Of a stretch of 64,000 nucleotides of DNA, positions 41,733-51,738 are shown in pieces. Each line of letters begins with the position of its first letter. Position 1 is the stretch's first letter. A program made the translations under genes and the position numbers. Location of the stretch: NCBI RefSeq assembly GCF_004342845.1, contig NZ_SLXB01000014.1, positions 31,781 to 95,780 of the forward strand, written 5' to 3'. The notes under the pieces are model-generated. The model had not been told where the DNA came from. It was given only the letters and a program-made list of their open reading frames with translations, and searched no databases. This stretch comes from Prevotella heparinolytica. GTDB taxonomy: Bacteria > Bacteroidota > Bacteroidia > Bacteroidales > Bacteroidaceae.

Positions 41733-44700
41733 ATGAAGAAGATATTAGGATTGGATCTGGGTACTAATAGTATCGGTTGGGCATTGGTGAATGAAGCAGA
41801 AAATAAAGATGAAAGGTCATCGATTGTTAAGCTTGGTGTGAGAGTAAATCCTCTGACGGTAGATGAATTGACTAATTTTGAGAAAGGGAAGAGCATTACG
41901 ACCAATGCGGATAGAACACTCAAGAGAAGCATGCGGTGTAATCTGCAACGCTACAAACTTCGTCGTGATACGTTGGTGGAAGTGTTGAAAGAATACAAAT
42001 TGATAACAAAAGATACTATACTTTCAGAAAATGGTAATCGAACAACTTTTGAGACATACCGATTAAGGGCGAAAGCGGCAACTGAGGAAATCTCGTTGGA
42101 AGAGTTTGCGCGTGTATTGCTGATGATTAACAAAAAACGTGGTTATAAAAGTAGCAGGAAAGCAAAGGGAACTGAAGAAGGCAGGTTGATTGACGGTATG
42201 GATATAGCTCGTGAACTATATAATAACAACCTTACGCCTGGTGAATTATGCCTGCAACTGCTTGATGCAGGTAAGAAGTTCTTACCCGATTTTTATCGTT
42301 CTGATTTGCAAAATGAACTTGATAGAATATGGGAAAAACAAAAAGAATATTATACGGATATTCTTACTGATGTATTAAAAGAAGAGTTGAGAGGGAAAAA
42401 ACGCGATGCTGTTTGGGCCATTTGTTCCAAATATTTCGTTTGGAAAGAATCCTATACAGAATGGAACAACGAGAAAAGCAAAACTGAACAACAGGAAAGG
42501 GAGCATAAACTGGAAGGTATTTATGGTAAACGGAAAAGGGATGAAGCAAAAAAAGAGAATCTGCAATGGCGGGTAAATGGTTTGAAGGAAAAGCTGTCGT
42601 TGGAACAATTGGTTATTGTTTTGCAAGAAATGAATACCCAAATCAATAACTCAAGCGGTTATCTTGGTGCAATCAGTGATAGGAGCAAGGAGTTGTATTT
42701 CAATAAACAAACTGTCGGGCAGTATCAAATGAAAATGCTGGATAAGAATCCCAATGTGAGCTTGCGGAATATGGTGTTCTATCGCCAAGATTATTTGGAT
42801 GAGTTTAATATGCTTTGGGAAAAACAAGCTGTATATCATAAAGAACTGACAGAAGAATTGAAAAAAGACATCCGTGATATTATTATTTTCTATCAGCGTA
42901 GCTTGAAGAGTCAGAAAGGATTAATCAGTTTTTGCGAGTTTGAAAGTCGGCAGATAGAGGTAGAGATGGATGGCAAGAAAAAGATTAAAACTGTAGGTAA
43001 TCGAGTGATACCCCGTTCTTCTCCTTTGTTCCAAGAATTTAAAATATGGCAGATACTAAACAACATAGAACTAACCGTTGTCGGCAAGAAAAGTAAACGA
43101 AGAAAACCGAAAGATAATTCTCCTGCTCTTTTTGACGAACTTGACGGTACAGGACAATTGGAACTGAGTGGCAGACGTTATTTGTATCAAGAAGAAAAAG
43201 ATTTGCTTGCCCAAGAACTTTTTGTTCGTGATAAGATGACAAAGTCAGAGGTCTTGAAATTGTTGTTTGATAATCCACAGGAATTGGATTTAAATTTTAA
43301 AACGATTGATGGTAATAAGACGGGATATGCGTTGTTTCAGGCATATAGTAAAATGATCGAGATGTCCGGGCATGAACCTGTTGACTTCAAACAATCGGTT
43401 GAGAAGATTATTGAACATGTAAAAGCTGTTTTTGATCTTCTTAATTGGAATACGGACATTCTATGTTTTAACTCGAATGAAGAGTTGGACAATCAACCTT
43501 ATTATAAACTCTGGCATTTATTGTATTCTTTTGAGGGGGACAATACGACAACAGGAAACGGTAGGTTGGTTCAAAGGATGGCAGAACAGTATGGCTTTGA
43601 GAAAGTATACGCTACTATATTGGCAAATGTTACTTTTCAAGATGATTATGGCAGTCTGAGCGCAAAAGCTATTCATAAGATTCTACCTTATTTGAAAGAA
43701 GGCAATCGGTATGATGTGGCTTGCGCGTATGCCGGATACAGGCATTCAAAGTCGTCATTAACCAAGGAAGAGATAGCAACCAAGGAATTGAAAGACAGAC
43801 TTATGCTTCTTCCCAAGAATAGTCTGCGCAATCCTGTGGTGGAAAAGATTCTGAACCAGATGGTAAACGTAATCAATGCCATTATAGACACTTATGGTAA
43901 ACCGGATGAAATACGTGTAGAACTTGCTCGTGAGTTGAAGAAGAATGCCAAAGAGCGTGAAGAGCTGACTAAATCCATTGCACAAGCTACCAAAGCGCAT
44001 GAAGAATACAAGGAGCTTTTACAGAAAGAGTTTGGTTTGATAAATGTAAGCCGTACTGATATTCTGCGTTACAAGCTTTACAAAGAGTTAGAATCGTGTG
44101 GGTATAAAACGCTTTATTCTAATACGTATATTCCGAGAGAAAAATTGTTTAGTAAAGAGTTTGATATTGAACATATCATTCCGCAAGCACGACTTTTTGA
44201 TGATAGCTTTTCAAATAAAACACTTGAAGCTCGTAATGTAAATATTGAAAAAGGGAATAAAACAGCGTATGATTTTGTGAAAGAAAAATTCGGTGAAAGC
44301 GGGTCTGACAATAGTTTAGAACATTATTTAAATAATATCGAAGACTTGTTTAAGTCAGGGAAAATATCAAGAAGCAAATATAATAAACTGAAAATGACTG
44401 AGCAGGATATTCCTGACGGCTTTATTGAACGTGACCTACGTAATACGCAATATATTGCCAAAAAGGCTCTGTCTATGTTGAATGAGATTTCTCGTCGTGT
44501 GGTTGCTACAAGTGGTTCGGTAACTGACAAGTTACGTGAGGATTGGCAGTTGGTTGATTTGATGAAAGAATTGAACTGGGAAAAGTATAAGGCATTAGGA
44601 CTGGTTGAATATTTTGAGGATAGAGACGGAAAGCAAATAGGTAGAATCAAGGATTGGACGAAACGGAATGATCATCGTCATCATGCGATGGACGCATTGA

Positions 44701-46043
44701 CTGTAGCATTTACAAAGGATGTATTCATTCAGTATTTTAATAACAAAAACGCCAGTCTGAATGCAAACACGAATGAGTATCTAATAAAGAACAAGTATTT
44801 TCAAAATGGTAGGGCGATTGCGCCCATGCCATTGGGAGAGTTCCGCGCAGAAGCCAAAAAGTACTTGGAGAATATTTTAATTTCGATTAAAGCGAAGAAT
44901 AAGGTTATTACGGATAATATTAACAAGACGAAGAAAAGGGGCGGTATGAATAAGAAAGTGCAACAGACACCACGTGGGCAGTTGCATCTGGAAACAATCT
45001 ATGGTAGTGGCAAGCAATATTTGGCAAGAGAAGAAAAGGTGAATGCTTCGTTTGATATCGGGAAAATTATGACTGTAAGCAAACCTGCTTATAGAGATGC
45101 ATTGTTGAAACGTTTACATGAAAATGGTAATGATCCGAAGAAAGCGTTTGCCGGCAAGAATTCACCGGATAAACAACCTATTTGGCTGGATAAGGAACAA
45201 ACGAGGAAAGTTCCTGAGAATGTGAAAACTGTAACATTTGAAACGATTTATACTATACGTAAAGAAATCTCTCCTGATTTGAAAGTTGATAAGGTAATAG
45301 ATGCTGGTGTCCGGAAAATACTAACTGACAGATTAAATGAGTGGGGTAATGATGCAAAAAAGGCATTCTCCAACCTTGATGAAAACCCTATTTGGCTGAA
45401 TAAAGAGAAAGGTATATCTATTAAGCGAGTTGCAATTTTAGGAATCAGTAATGCGTTGTCATTGCATGTGAAAAAGGATAAGAATGGAAAACCTGTATTA
45501 GATGAGAATGGTAAAAATATTCCTGTGGATTTTGTTAATACAGGCAATAATCACCACGTGGCAGTTTATCGTAGGCCGGTTATAGATAAGAAGGGACAAT
45601 TGATGGTTGACGAGGCTGGTAATCCCAAATATGAACTGGAGGAGATTGTGGTTAGTTTCTTTGAGGCAGTGACAAGAGCAAATCTTGGTCAACCGATTAT
45701 AGACAAGGATTATAAAACGAGCGAAGGCTGGCAATTCCTTTTCAGTATGAAACAAAATGAATATTTTGTTTTTCCAAATGAAAAAACCGGATTTAATCCG
45801 AAAGAGATTGATTTGCTTGATGCGGAGAATTATGGGGTGATAAGTCCTAATTTATTTAGGGTGCAGAAATTCTCTCATAAAAATTATGTTTTTAGACATC
45901 ATTTAGAAACAACAATCAAGGATACAAAGCCAATTTTGAGAGGTATTACTTGGATAGATTTTCGTAGTTCAAAGGGCTTGGACGCTATTGTTAAAGTCCG
46001 TGTTAACCATATTGGCCAAATAGTGGCAATAGGAGAATATTAA
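41733..46043 (+). CDS. cas9: Cas9, type II-C CRISPR effector nuclease
   Basis: 1436 aa, the large Bacteroides form. RuvC-I ILGLDLGTNSIGWALV with Asp8; arginine-rich bridge helix NADRTLKRSMRCNLQRYKLRRDTL; RuvC-II RVELARELKK with Glu730; HNH FDIEHIIPQARLFDDSFSNKT with Asp811/His814 and the Asn of ARNVN (~835); RuvC-III NDHRHHAMDALTVAF with His983/His984 and Asp987. All catalytic residues are intact, so an active RNA-guided double-strand nuclease is expected. The stop codon (46041-46043) lies within the target duplication of the IS982 element directly behind it. The gene is AT-rich relative to the flanking thr and thi operons. Confidence 0.97.
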   Translation: MKKILGLDLGTNSIGWALVNEAENKDERSSIVKLGVRVNPLTVDELTNFEKGKSITTNADRTLKRSMRCNLQRYKLRRDTLVEVLKEYKLITKDTILSENGNRTTFETYRLRAKAATEEISLEEFARVLLMINKKRGYKSSRKAKGTEEGRLIDGMDIARELYNNNLTPGELCLQLLDAGKKFLPDFYRSDLQNELDRIWEKQKEYYTDILTDVLKEELRGKKRDAVWAICSKYFVWKESYTEWNNEKSKTEQQEREHKLEGIYGKRKRDEAKKENLQWRVNGLKEKLSLEQLVIVLQEMNTQINNSSGYLGAISDRSKELYFNKQTVGQYQMKMLDKNPNVSLRNMVFYRQDYLDEFNMLWEKQAVYHKELTEELKKDIRDIIIFYQRSLKSQKGLISFCEFESRQIEVEMDGKKKIKTVGNRVIPRSSPLFQEFKIWQILNNIELTVVGKKSKRRKPKDNSPALFDELDGTGQLELSGRRYLYQEEKDLLAQELFVRDKMTKSEVLKLLFDNPQELDLNFKTIDGNKTGYALFQAYSKMIEMSGHEPVDFKQSVEKIIEHVKAVFDLLNWNTDILCFNSNEELDNQPYYKLWHLLYSFEGDNTTTGNGRLVQRMAEQYGFEKVYATILANVTFQDDYGSLSAKAIHKILPYLKEGNRYDVACAYAGYRHSKSSLTKEEIATKELKDRLMLLPKNSLRNPVVEKILNQMVNVINAIIDTYGKPDEIRVELARELKKNAKEREELTKSIAQATKAHEEYKELLQKEFGLINVSRTDILRYKLYKELESCGYKTLYSNTYIPREKLFSKEFDIEHIIPQARLFDDSFSNKTLEARNVNIEKGNKTAYDFVKEKFGESGSDNSLEHYLNNIEDLFKSGKISRSKYNKLKMTEQDIPDGFIERDLRNTQYIAKKALSMLNEISRRVVATSGSVTDKLREDWQLVDLMKELNWEKYKALGLVEYFEDRDGKQIGRIKDWTKRNDHRHHAMDALTVAFTKDVFIQYFNNKNASLNANTNEYLIKNKYFQNGRAIAPMPLGEFRAEAKKYLENILISIKAKNKVITDNINKTKKRGGMNKKVQQTPRGQLHLETIYGSGKQYLAREEKVNASFDIGKIMTVSKPAYRDALLKRLHENGNDPKKAFAGKNSPDKQPIWLDKEQTRKVPENVKTVTFETIYTIRKEISPDLKVDKVIDAGVRKILTDRLNEWGNDAKKAFSNLDENPIWLNKEKGISIKRVAILGISNALSLHVKKDKNGKPVLDENGKNIPVDFVNTGNNHHVAVYRRPVIDKKGQLMVDEAGNPKYELEEIVVSFFEAVTRANLGQPIIDKDYKTSEGWQFLFSMKQNEYFVFPNEKTGFNPKEIDLLDAENYGVISPNLFRVQKFSHKNYVFRHHLETTIKDTKPILRGITWIDFRSSKGLDAIVKVRVNHIGQIVAIGEY

Positions 46044-46047
46044 TATA
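46041..46047. repeat. IS target-site duplication, left copy
   Basis: TAATATA, repeated at 47070-47076. Its first three bases are the cas9 stop codon. Confidence 0.85.
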
Positions 46048-47069
46048 ACCTGTTGGCGGAATTAAATTGATAAAAGATTTATGTATAAAAAGTTGTGCAT
46101 ATTATTGATATTTAGTAAATTAAAGGTAGCAAAACTTTTAATAAACAAATATCGTATGCACAACCTATATACAATATTCGCAAAAATCCTGAACATATGC
46201 AAGCAAATAGCCGGCAATTTAGTCAATGAATCAGGAAATGTGTCAAGAAGAGGAGTAGTTCCCAAATTTTCAGACCTTGAAGTGGTGGCTTTGAACATGA
46301 CATCAGAGGCTGTTGGTATTGACAGTGAGTCATTGTTGTTTGCAAAGCTACAGGAGTATAGAATGGAAATACCTAACCTTATATCCCGCAGACAATACAA
46401 TGACAGACGTAAAATTACTTCGTCCCTATGTAATGCAATCCGAGAAAGAATGGCCGCAGAAATGGATGGAGGCGAAGACTATTTCTGCATTGATTCGAAG
46501 CCGATAGAAGTATGTCGCATTGCCCGTTCCAAGCGTTGCTGTATGGGAAAGAAGGATTTTGAGAAAGCACCGTCAATCGGATACTGTGCATCACAAGGCA
46601 TGTATTATTACGGATACAAACTCCAAGCGATCTGCGGGTTAAGTGGTGTTATCCATTCCTTTGACCTCACCAAGGCAAGTGTGCATGACATTCATTACCT
46701 GAAGGATGTGAAGGTGGACTATAGTAATTGTAGAGTCATAGGGGACAAAGGATATATAAGTGCCCAAGTGCAATTGGATCTGTTTGAAACCGCCAATATC
46801 AGGCTGGAGGCACCATGCAGGTGCAACCTGAAAGAATGGAAGCCTGTATTTCTGGCTTTTGCCAAGGCGAGAAAAAGAATCGAAACCCTGTTCTCGCAAT
46901 TGTGTGACCAGTTCATGATTATAAGGAATTATGCGAAAGATACGGATGGATTGTTTGCCCGGATTATCGGGAAGATTAGCGCACTTACAATCCTCCAATA
47001 TATTAACTACAAAAATGAAAAGCCCATTGGCCGAGTTAAATATGCGCTATTTTAATTCCGCCAACGGGT
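46048..47069 (+). mobile_element. IS982-family insertion sequence, 1022 bp
   Basis: 19-bp terminal inverted repeats (ACCTGTTGGCGGAATTAAA at 46048-46066 and its complement, one mismatch, at 47051-47069) enclose a single intact transposase gene. It is flanked by a 7-bp direct repeat TAATATA. Intact ends and matching duplications point to a recent insertion. It lies between cas9 and the remaining genes of the operon in the same direction. Confidence 0.93.
46156..47055 (+). CDS. IS982-family transposase
   Basis: 299 aa from MHNLYTIFAKIL (46156); an in-frame ATG at 46081 would add 25 residues of poor similarity, starting only 33 bp inside the element. The DDE signature is visible: Asp in YFCIDSKPIEVCRIA, Asp in RVIGDKGYIS and Glu in KRIETLFSQLCDQF. 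The gene is full length without breaks, so the element may still be mobile. Confidence 0.9.
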   Translation: MHNLYTIFAKILNICKQIAGNLVNESGNVSRRGVVPKFSDLEVVALNMTSEAVGIDSESLLFAKLQEYRMEIPNLISRRQYNDRRKITSSLCNAIRERMAAEMDGGEDYFCIDSKPIEVCRIARSKRCCMGKKDFEKAPSIGYCASQGMYYYGYKLQAICGLSGVIHSFDLTKASVHDIHYLKDVKVDYSNCRVIGDKGYISAQVQLDLFETANIRLEAPCRCNLKEWKPVFLAFAKARKRIETLFSQLCDQFMIIRNYAKDTDGLFARIIGKISALTILQYINYKNEKPIGRVKYALF

Positions 47070-47076
47070 TAATATA
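47070..47076. repeat. IS target-site duplication, right copy
   Basis: TAATATA, matching 46041-46047. Confidence 0.85.
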
Positions 47077-47087
47077 ATGAATGGCTA

Positions 47088-48103
47088 ATGAACAAAAACA
47101 ATAATAATACCTCAATTTCATCTGATTTCTTTCTCTATAAAGACAGCAATGAAGAAGTGAACGTTGAAATCTATATCTTTAATGAAACGGTTTGGCTGCC
47201 ACAAGACAAGATTGCACAATTGTTTGGAGTAGACAGAAGTGTGGTGGCTAAACATTTAAAGAATGTATATAAAAGCGGAGAATTATTAAAAAAGGCAACT
47301 TGTGCAAAACTTGCACAAGTTCAAACTGGGGGTACAAGACAGGTCACAAGGCAGATTGAGTTTTATAATCTCGACACTATCTTATCCGTAGGCTACCCTG
47401 TTAACAGTACTCAAACCATACATTTTAGATTTTGGGCAAATGGTGTGCTGAAAGAATATCTGATTAAGGGGGCTATGAACGATGAGCGATTGAAGAATCC
47501 GCAAATGCTATTTGGTAAGGATTATTTTGAAGAACAGTTATCCCGTATTCGTGACATTCGTAGCAGCGAACGACGCTTCTATCAGAAAATAACTGATATT
47601 TATTCACAATGCAGTGCGGACTATAAAGCGGATAGCGATGTAACCAAGAAGTTTTTTGTAACTGTTCAGAATAAGTTGTATTGGGTTCATTTCCGGGCAA
47701 ACAGCAGCTGAGATTATTGTTTCTCGTGCGGATGCCGATAAACCTAATATGGGATTGACTACTTGGAAGAATGCACCCTACGAAATGATACACAAACCGG
47801 ATGTTTCTATTGTAAAGAACTATCTTAATGAAACATAAATGGATGATTTGAACCGTATTGTTTCGATGTATCTGGATTATGCAGAGCGTCAAGCGAAAAA
47901 AACAAGTGATGTACATGAAAGATTGGGTGAGAAAGCTGGTCTTGCACTTCAACGAAGAAGCCGTGCTACAACATAGCGGGTAGGTGAGCCACAAGATTGC
48001 CAAGGCATTAGCGGAGCGGAAATATGACAAATTCCATGTTAGACAACTCCAGAGCTACGAATCGGATTTTGACAAACTTTTAAAAGGAATGAGCCATGAT
48101 TAA
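47088..48103 (+). pseudogene. rhuM-family gene, broken, between cas9 and cas1
   Basis: The first 207 codons are intact RhuM sequence (EVNVEIYIFNETVWLPQDKIAQLFGVDRSVVAKHLKNVY...FYNLDTILSVGYPVNS). A frameshift near 47670-47690 moves the continuation to another frame (GQTAAEIIVSRADADKPNMGLTTWKNAPYEMIH), then a stop after YLNET, more lesions, and a final segment in a third frame (VSHKIAKALAERKYDKFHVRQLQSYESDF) ending at 48103. That ending overlaps the cas1 start by 8 bp. RhuM proteins are often next to restriction or mobile genes; their biochemical role is unclear. The overlap with cas1 suggests it was once a regular member of this operon. Confidence 0.8.
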
Positions 48104-49028
48104 GAAAACACTTTATTTCGGAAATCCTGTTTATCTATCATTACGAAATGCACAGCTGGTCATCAAGCTGCCTGATGTAGAAAAAGTAACCGCCTTACCG
48201 GAAACGTTGAAAAAGCAGGCGGAAGTAACGAAACCTATAGAGGACATTGGAATCGTCGTGTTGGATAACAAGCAGATAACCATCACTTCCAGTGTGTTGG
48301 AGGCTTTGCTTGAGAATAACTGTTCCGTAATCACTTGTGATAGTAAGAGTATGCCAGTCGGATTAATGCTTCCTCTTTATGGAAATACTACGCAGAATGA
48401 GCGCTTCCGTAAACAATTAGATGCTTCACTTCCTTTGAAGAAACAACTCTGGCAGCAAACAATTCAAACGAAAATCAACAATCAGGCATCTGTACTCAAA
48501 GATTGTGTAGACGGGGAAGTAAAGTGTATGCGTGTTTGGGCTGCCAATGTGCGTAGTGGCGACCCAGATAATTTGGAAGCACGTGCTGCTGCATATTATT
48601 GGAAGTCTTTATTTGCTGATGTTGATGGTTTTACTCGGGAACGTGAAGGAATTTCTCCCAACAATCTATTAAACTATGGATATGCCATTCTTCGTGCGGT
48701 GGTGGCACGTGGGTTGGTAATAAGCGGGTTACTTCCTACGTTGGGTATCCATCATCACAATCGTTACAACGCCTATTGTTTAGCGGATGATATAATGGAA
48801 CCCTATCGTCCTTATGTGGATGAGGTAGTGTTTAGTTTGATACAAGAGTATGGAAAAAATGCGGAGTTGACAAAAGAGATAAAAGCTCGATTGCTTACAG
48901 TTCCGACATTGGAAGTGGCAATTGGAGGCAAGCGCAGTCCGTTGATGGTTGCGGTGGGGCAAACTACTGCTTCGCTTTATAAATGTTTCAATGGAGAGCT
49001 TCGTAGAGTTGCTTATCCCGAACGATAG
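48096..49028 (+). CDS. cas1: Cas1 spacer-acquisition integrase
   Basis: 310 aa, type II Cas1. Metal ligands are present: Glu161 (DNLEARAAAYYWK), His219-221 (LGIHHHNRYNAYCLADDIMEP) and Asp231/Glu235. Together with Cas2 it inserts new spacers at the leader end of the array. The gene starts inside the end of the rhuM pseudogene and lies 3 bp before cas2. The IS and the broken gene upstream may separate it from the cas9 promoter. Confidence 0.96.
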   Translation: MIKKTLYFGNPVYLSLRNAQLVIKLPDVEKVTALPETLKKQAEVTKPIEDIGIVVLDNKQITITSSVLEALLENNCSVITCDSKSMPVGLMLPLYGNTTQNERFRKQLDASLPLKKQLWQQTIQTKINNQASVLKDCVDGEVKCMRVWAANVRSGDPDNLEARAAAYYWKSLFADVDGFTREREGISPNNLLNYGYAILRAVVARGLVISGLLPTLGIHHHNRYNAYCLADDIMEPYRPYVDEVVFSLIQEYGKNAELTKEIKARLLTVPTLEVAIGGKRSPLMVAVGQTTASLYKCFNGELRRVAYPER

Positions 49029-49364
<336 letters not shown>

Positions 49365-49369
49365 AAAAT

Positions 49370-49395
49370 AAAATCTCGCATTGATGCGAGATTTT
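49370..49395 (+). terminator. terminator after cas2
   Basis: AAAATCTCGC...GCGAGATTTT, a 10-bp stem with loop ATTGAT and a T-run within the 3' arm. It would stop cas operon transcription before the array, and could also stop array transcripts arriving from the other side. Confidence 0.75.
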
Positions 49396-49472
49396 GGGCT
49401 GGAAACACTCTTCTTTTTTCTTTCTCTGGTTGTTTTTTAACTCATTGGAAAGTAATGTGTTATGAGGATTAT
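49396..49472. promoter_or_regulatory. CRISPR leader (cas-proximal side)
   Basis: 77 bp, pyrimidine- and AT-rich, between the cas2 terminator and the first intact repeat. The degenerate repeat is at the far end of the array, so this is the likely integration side. Confidence 0.55.
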
Positions 49473-51652
49473 GATGTTCCCAATGGTTCAAAGATACTAA
49501 TTTGAAAGTAAATCACAACTACTGATATAAAGGAATTCTTAATGTCTGAGATGTTCCCAATGGTTCAAAGATACTAATTTGAAAGTAAATCACAACTCCA
49601 ATGCCGTTCGCTATATGCAAGGATGGCGATGTTCCCAATGGTTCAAAGATACTAATTTGAAAGTAAATCACAACTAACTTTGTGATATTTGATGAAAATG
49701 CTGCGATGTTCCCAATGGTTCAAAGATACTAATTTGAAAGTAAATCACAACTGCATAGCCATTGACAGATAGTCGGTTTCTGATGTTCCCAATGGTTCAA
49801 AGATACTAATTTGAAAGTAAATCACAACTCTTGTTTCCTCCATCCGTGATGCATTACGATGTTCCCAATGGTTCAAAGATACTAATTTGAAAGTAAATCA
49901 CAACTATATAATGACGGATCCACTTTTCAGCGTGATGTTCCCAATGGTTCAAAGATACTAATTTGAAAGTAAATCACAACGAATATCCTGTTGTTATTTC
50001 TTATATTGTGATGTTCCCAATGGTTCAAAGATACTAATTTGAAAGTAAATCACAACACCTTTAAGGAGTTCAACACCCTAAAGGCAGATGTTCCCAATGG
50101 TTCAAAGATACTAATTTGAAAGTAAATCACAACAACGCCTTGGTGCTGGTTCCGCGCGTCACCGATGTTCCCAATGGTTCAAAGATACTAATTTGAAAGT
50201 AAATCACAACATACGCGATAGCATCTACGTGCGCGAAAAGGATGTTCCCAATGGTTCAAAGATACTAATTTGAAAGTAAATCACAACACGCGCATAGAGC
50301 GTTACCGGCTAACCGATGATGTTCCCAATGGTTCAAAGATACTAATTTGAAAGTAAATCACAACAAGCGTTCCTGCTCTCATTCCGTGGTATCGGATGTT
50401 CCCAATGGTTCAAAGATACTAATTTGAAAGTAAATCACAACAGGGCAGGATAGTGCGGCTTACTGGTGTGAGATGTTCCCAATGGTTCAAAGATACTAAT
50501 TTGAAAGTAAATCACAACACATACGAACGGCATCCGATTTATTAGGAAGATGTTCCCAATGGTTCAAAGATACTAATTTGAAAGTAAATCACAACATAAT
50601 ACCGCTTCCAACCAGTTCTGCATGGGATGTTCCCAATGGTTCAAAGATACTAATTTGAAAGTAAATCACAACACCTCGCATACGATTGTAATGACCTTGG
50701 CGATGTTCCCAATGGTTCAAAGATACTAATTTGAAAGTAAATCACAACTCCCACTGGTCACGCGACCACACGTTGACGGATGTTCCCAATGGTTCAAAGA
50801 TACTAATTTGAAAGTAAATCACAACACACGGTATGGCTCTCCACGTAATTACTTTGATGTTCCCAATGGTTCAAAGATACTAATTTGAAAGTAAATCACA
50901 ACATAATAGCCGCCAGCAGCGAGTTTTTTTTAGATGTTCCCAATGGTTCAAAGATACTAATTTGAAAGTAAATCACAACTCCCACGCCTCTCTTATCCAG
51001 GGCTTATCCGATGTTCCCAATGGTTCAAAGATACTAATTTGAAAGTAAATCACAACTCTCGGTCGCGCCCCGTTGTTTGACTGTTAGATGTTCCCAATGG
51101 TTCAAAGATACTAATTTGAAAGTAAATCACAACCTTCGGTCGCCTCCCCATTGTTTGACTGTTGATGTTCCCAATGGTTCAAAGATACTAATTTGAAAGT
51201 AAATCACAACTACTTCGTAATGTCAAAAGACTGCTTAATAGATGTTCCCAATGGTTCAAAGATACTAATTTGAAAGTAAATCACAACACCTACGCGGATA
51301 AACTGATGCCTATTATAGATGTTCCCAATGGTTCAAAGATACTAATTTGAAAGTAAATCACAACAATTGTCGATAAAAGGTCATGGAAAAGACGATGTTC
51401 CCAATGGTTCAAAGATACTAATTTGAAAGTAAATCACAACTACTCAATCCAGTTTTGTTTCGTTAAGAGAGATGTTCCCAATGGTTCAAAGATACTAATT
51501 TGAAAGTAAATCACAACTACTCCTTGAGTATTGTTTCCCGCCACAAGATGTTCCCAATGGTTCAAAGATACTAATTTGAAAGTAAATCACAACTATCTGG
51601 TAGAGTCAAAAGATACCTTAATAGATGTTCCCAATGGTTCAAAGATACTAAT
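49473..51652. CRISPR. type II-C CRISPR array, 29 repeats, 28 spacers
   Basis: 47-bp repeats beginning GATGTTCCCAATGG on the plus strand and ending AATCACAAC, with 28 spacers of 29-31 bp (period mostly 77). The repeats are essentially identical except the last (51624), in which only the first 29 bp are kept. The plus strand shows the complement of the crRNA: the crRNA-sense repeat begins GTTGTGATTTACTTTC, as the anti-repeat of the tracrRNA requires. Transcription is therefore leftward, toward cas2. Each repeat in that sense carries TTG-N19-TATCTTTG, a Bacteroides promoter pattern. No spacer matches anything else I noticed in the window. Confidence 0.97.
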
Positions 51653-51738
51653 CTGAGAAAAAACTGTCTTTGAACAGATTTTCGTCAATGACAGGCTAAT
51701 GCCAATGTTTTATTCTTATGTCTAAATCTAATCTCTAA

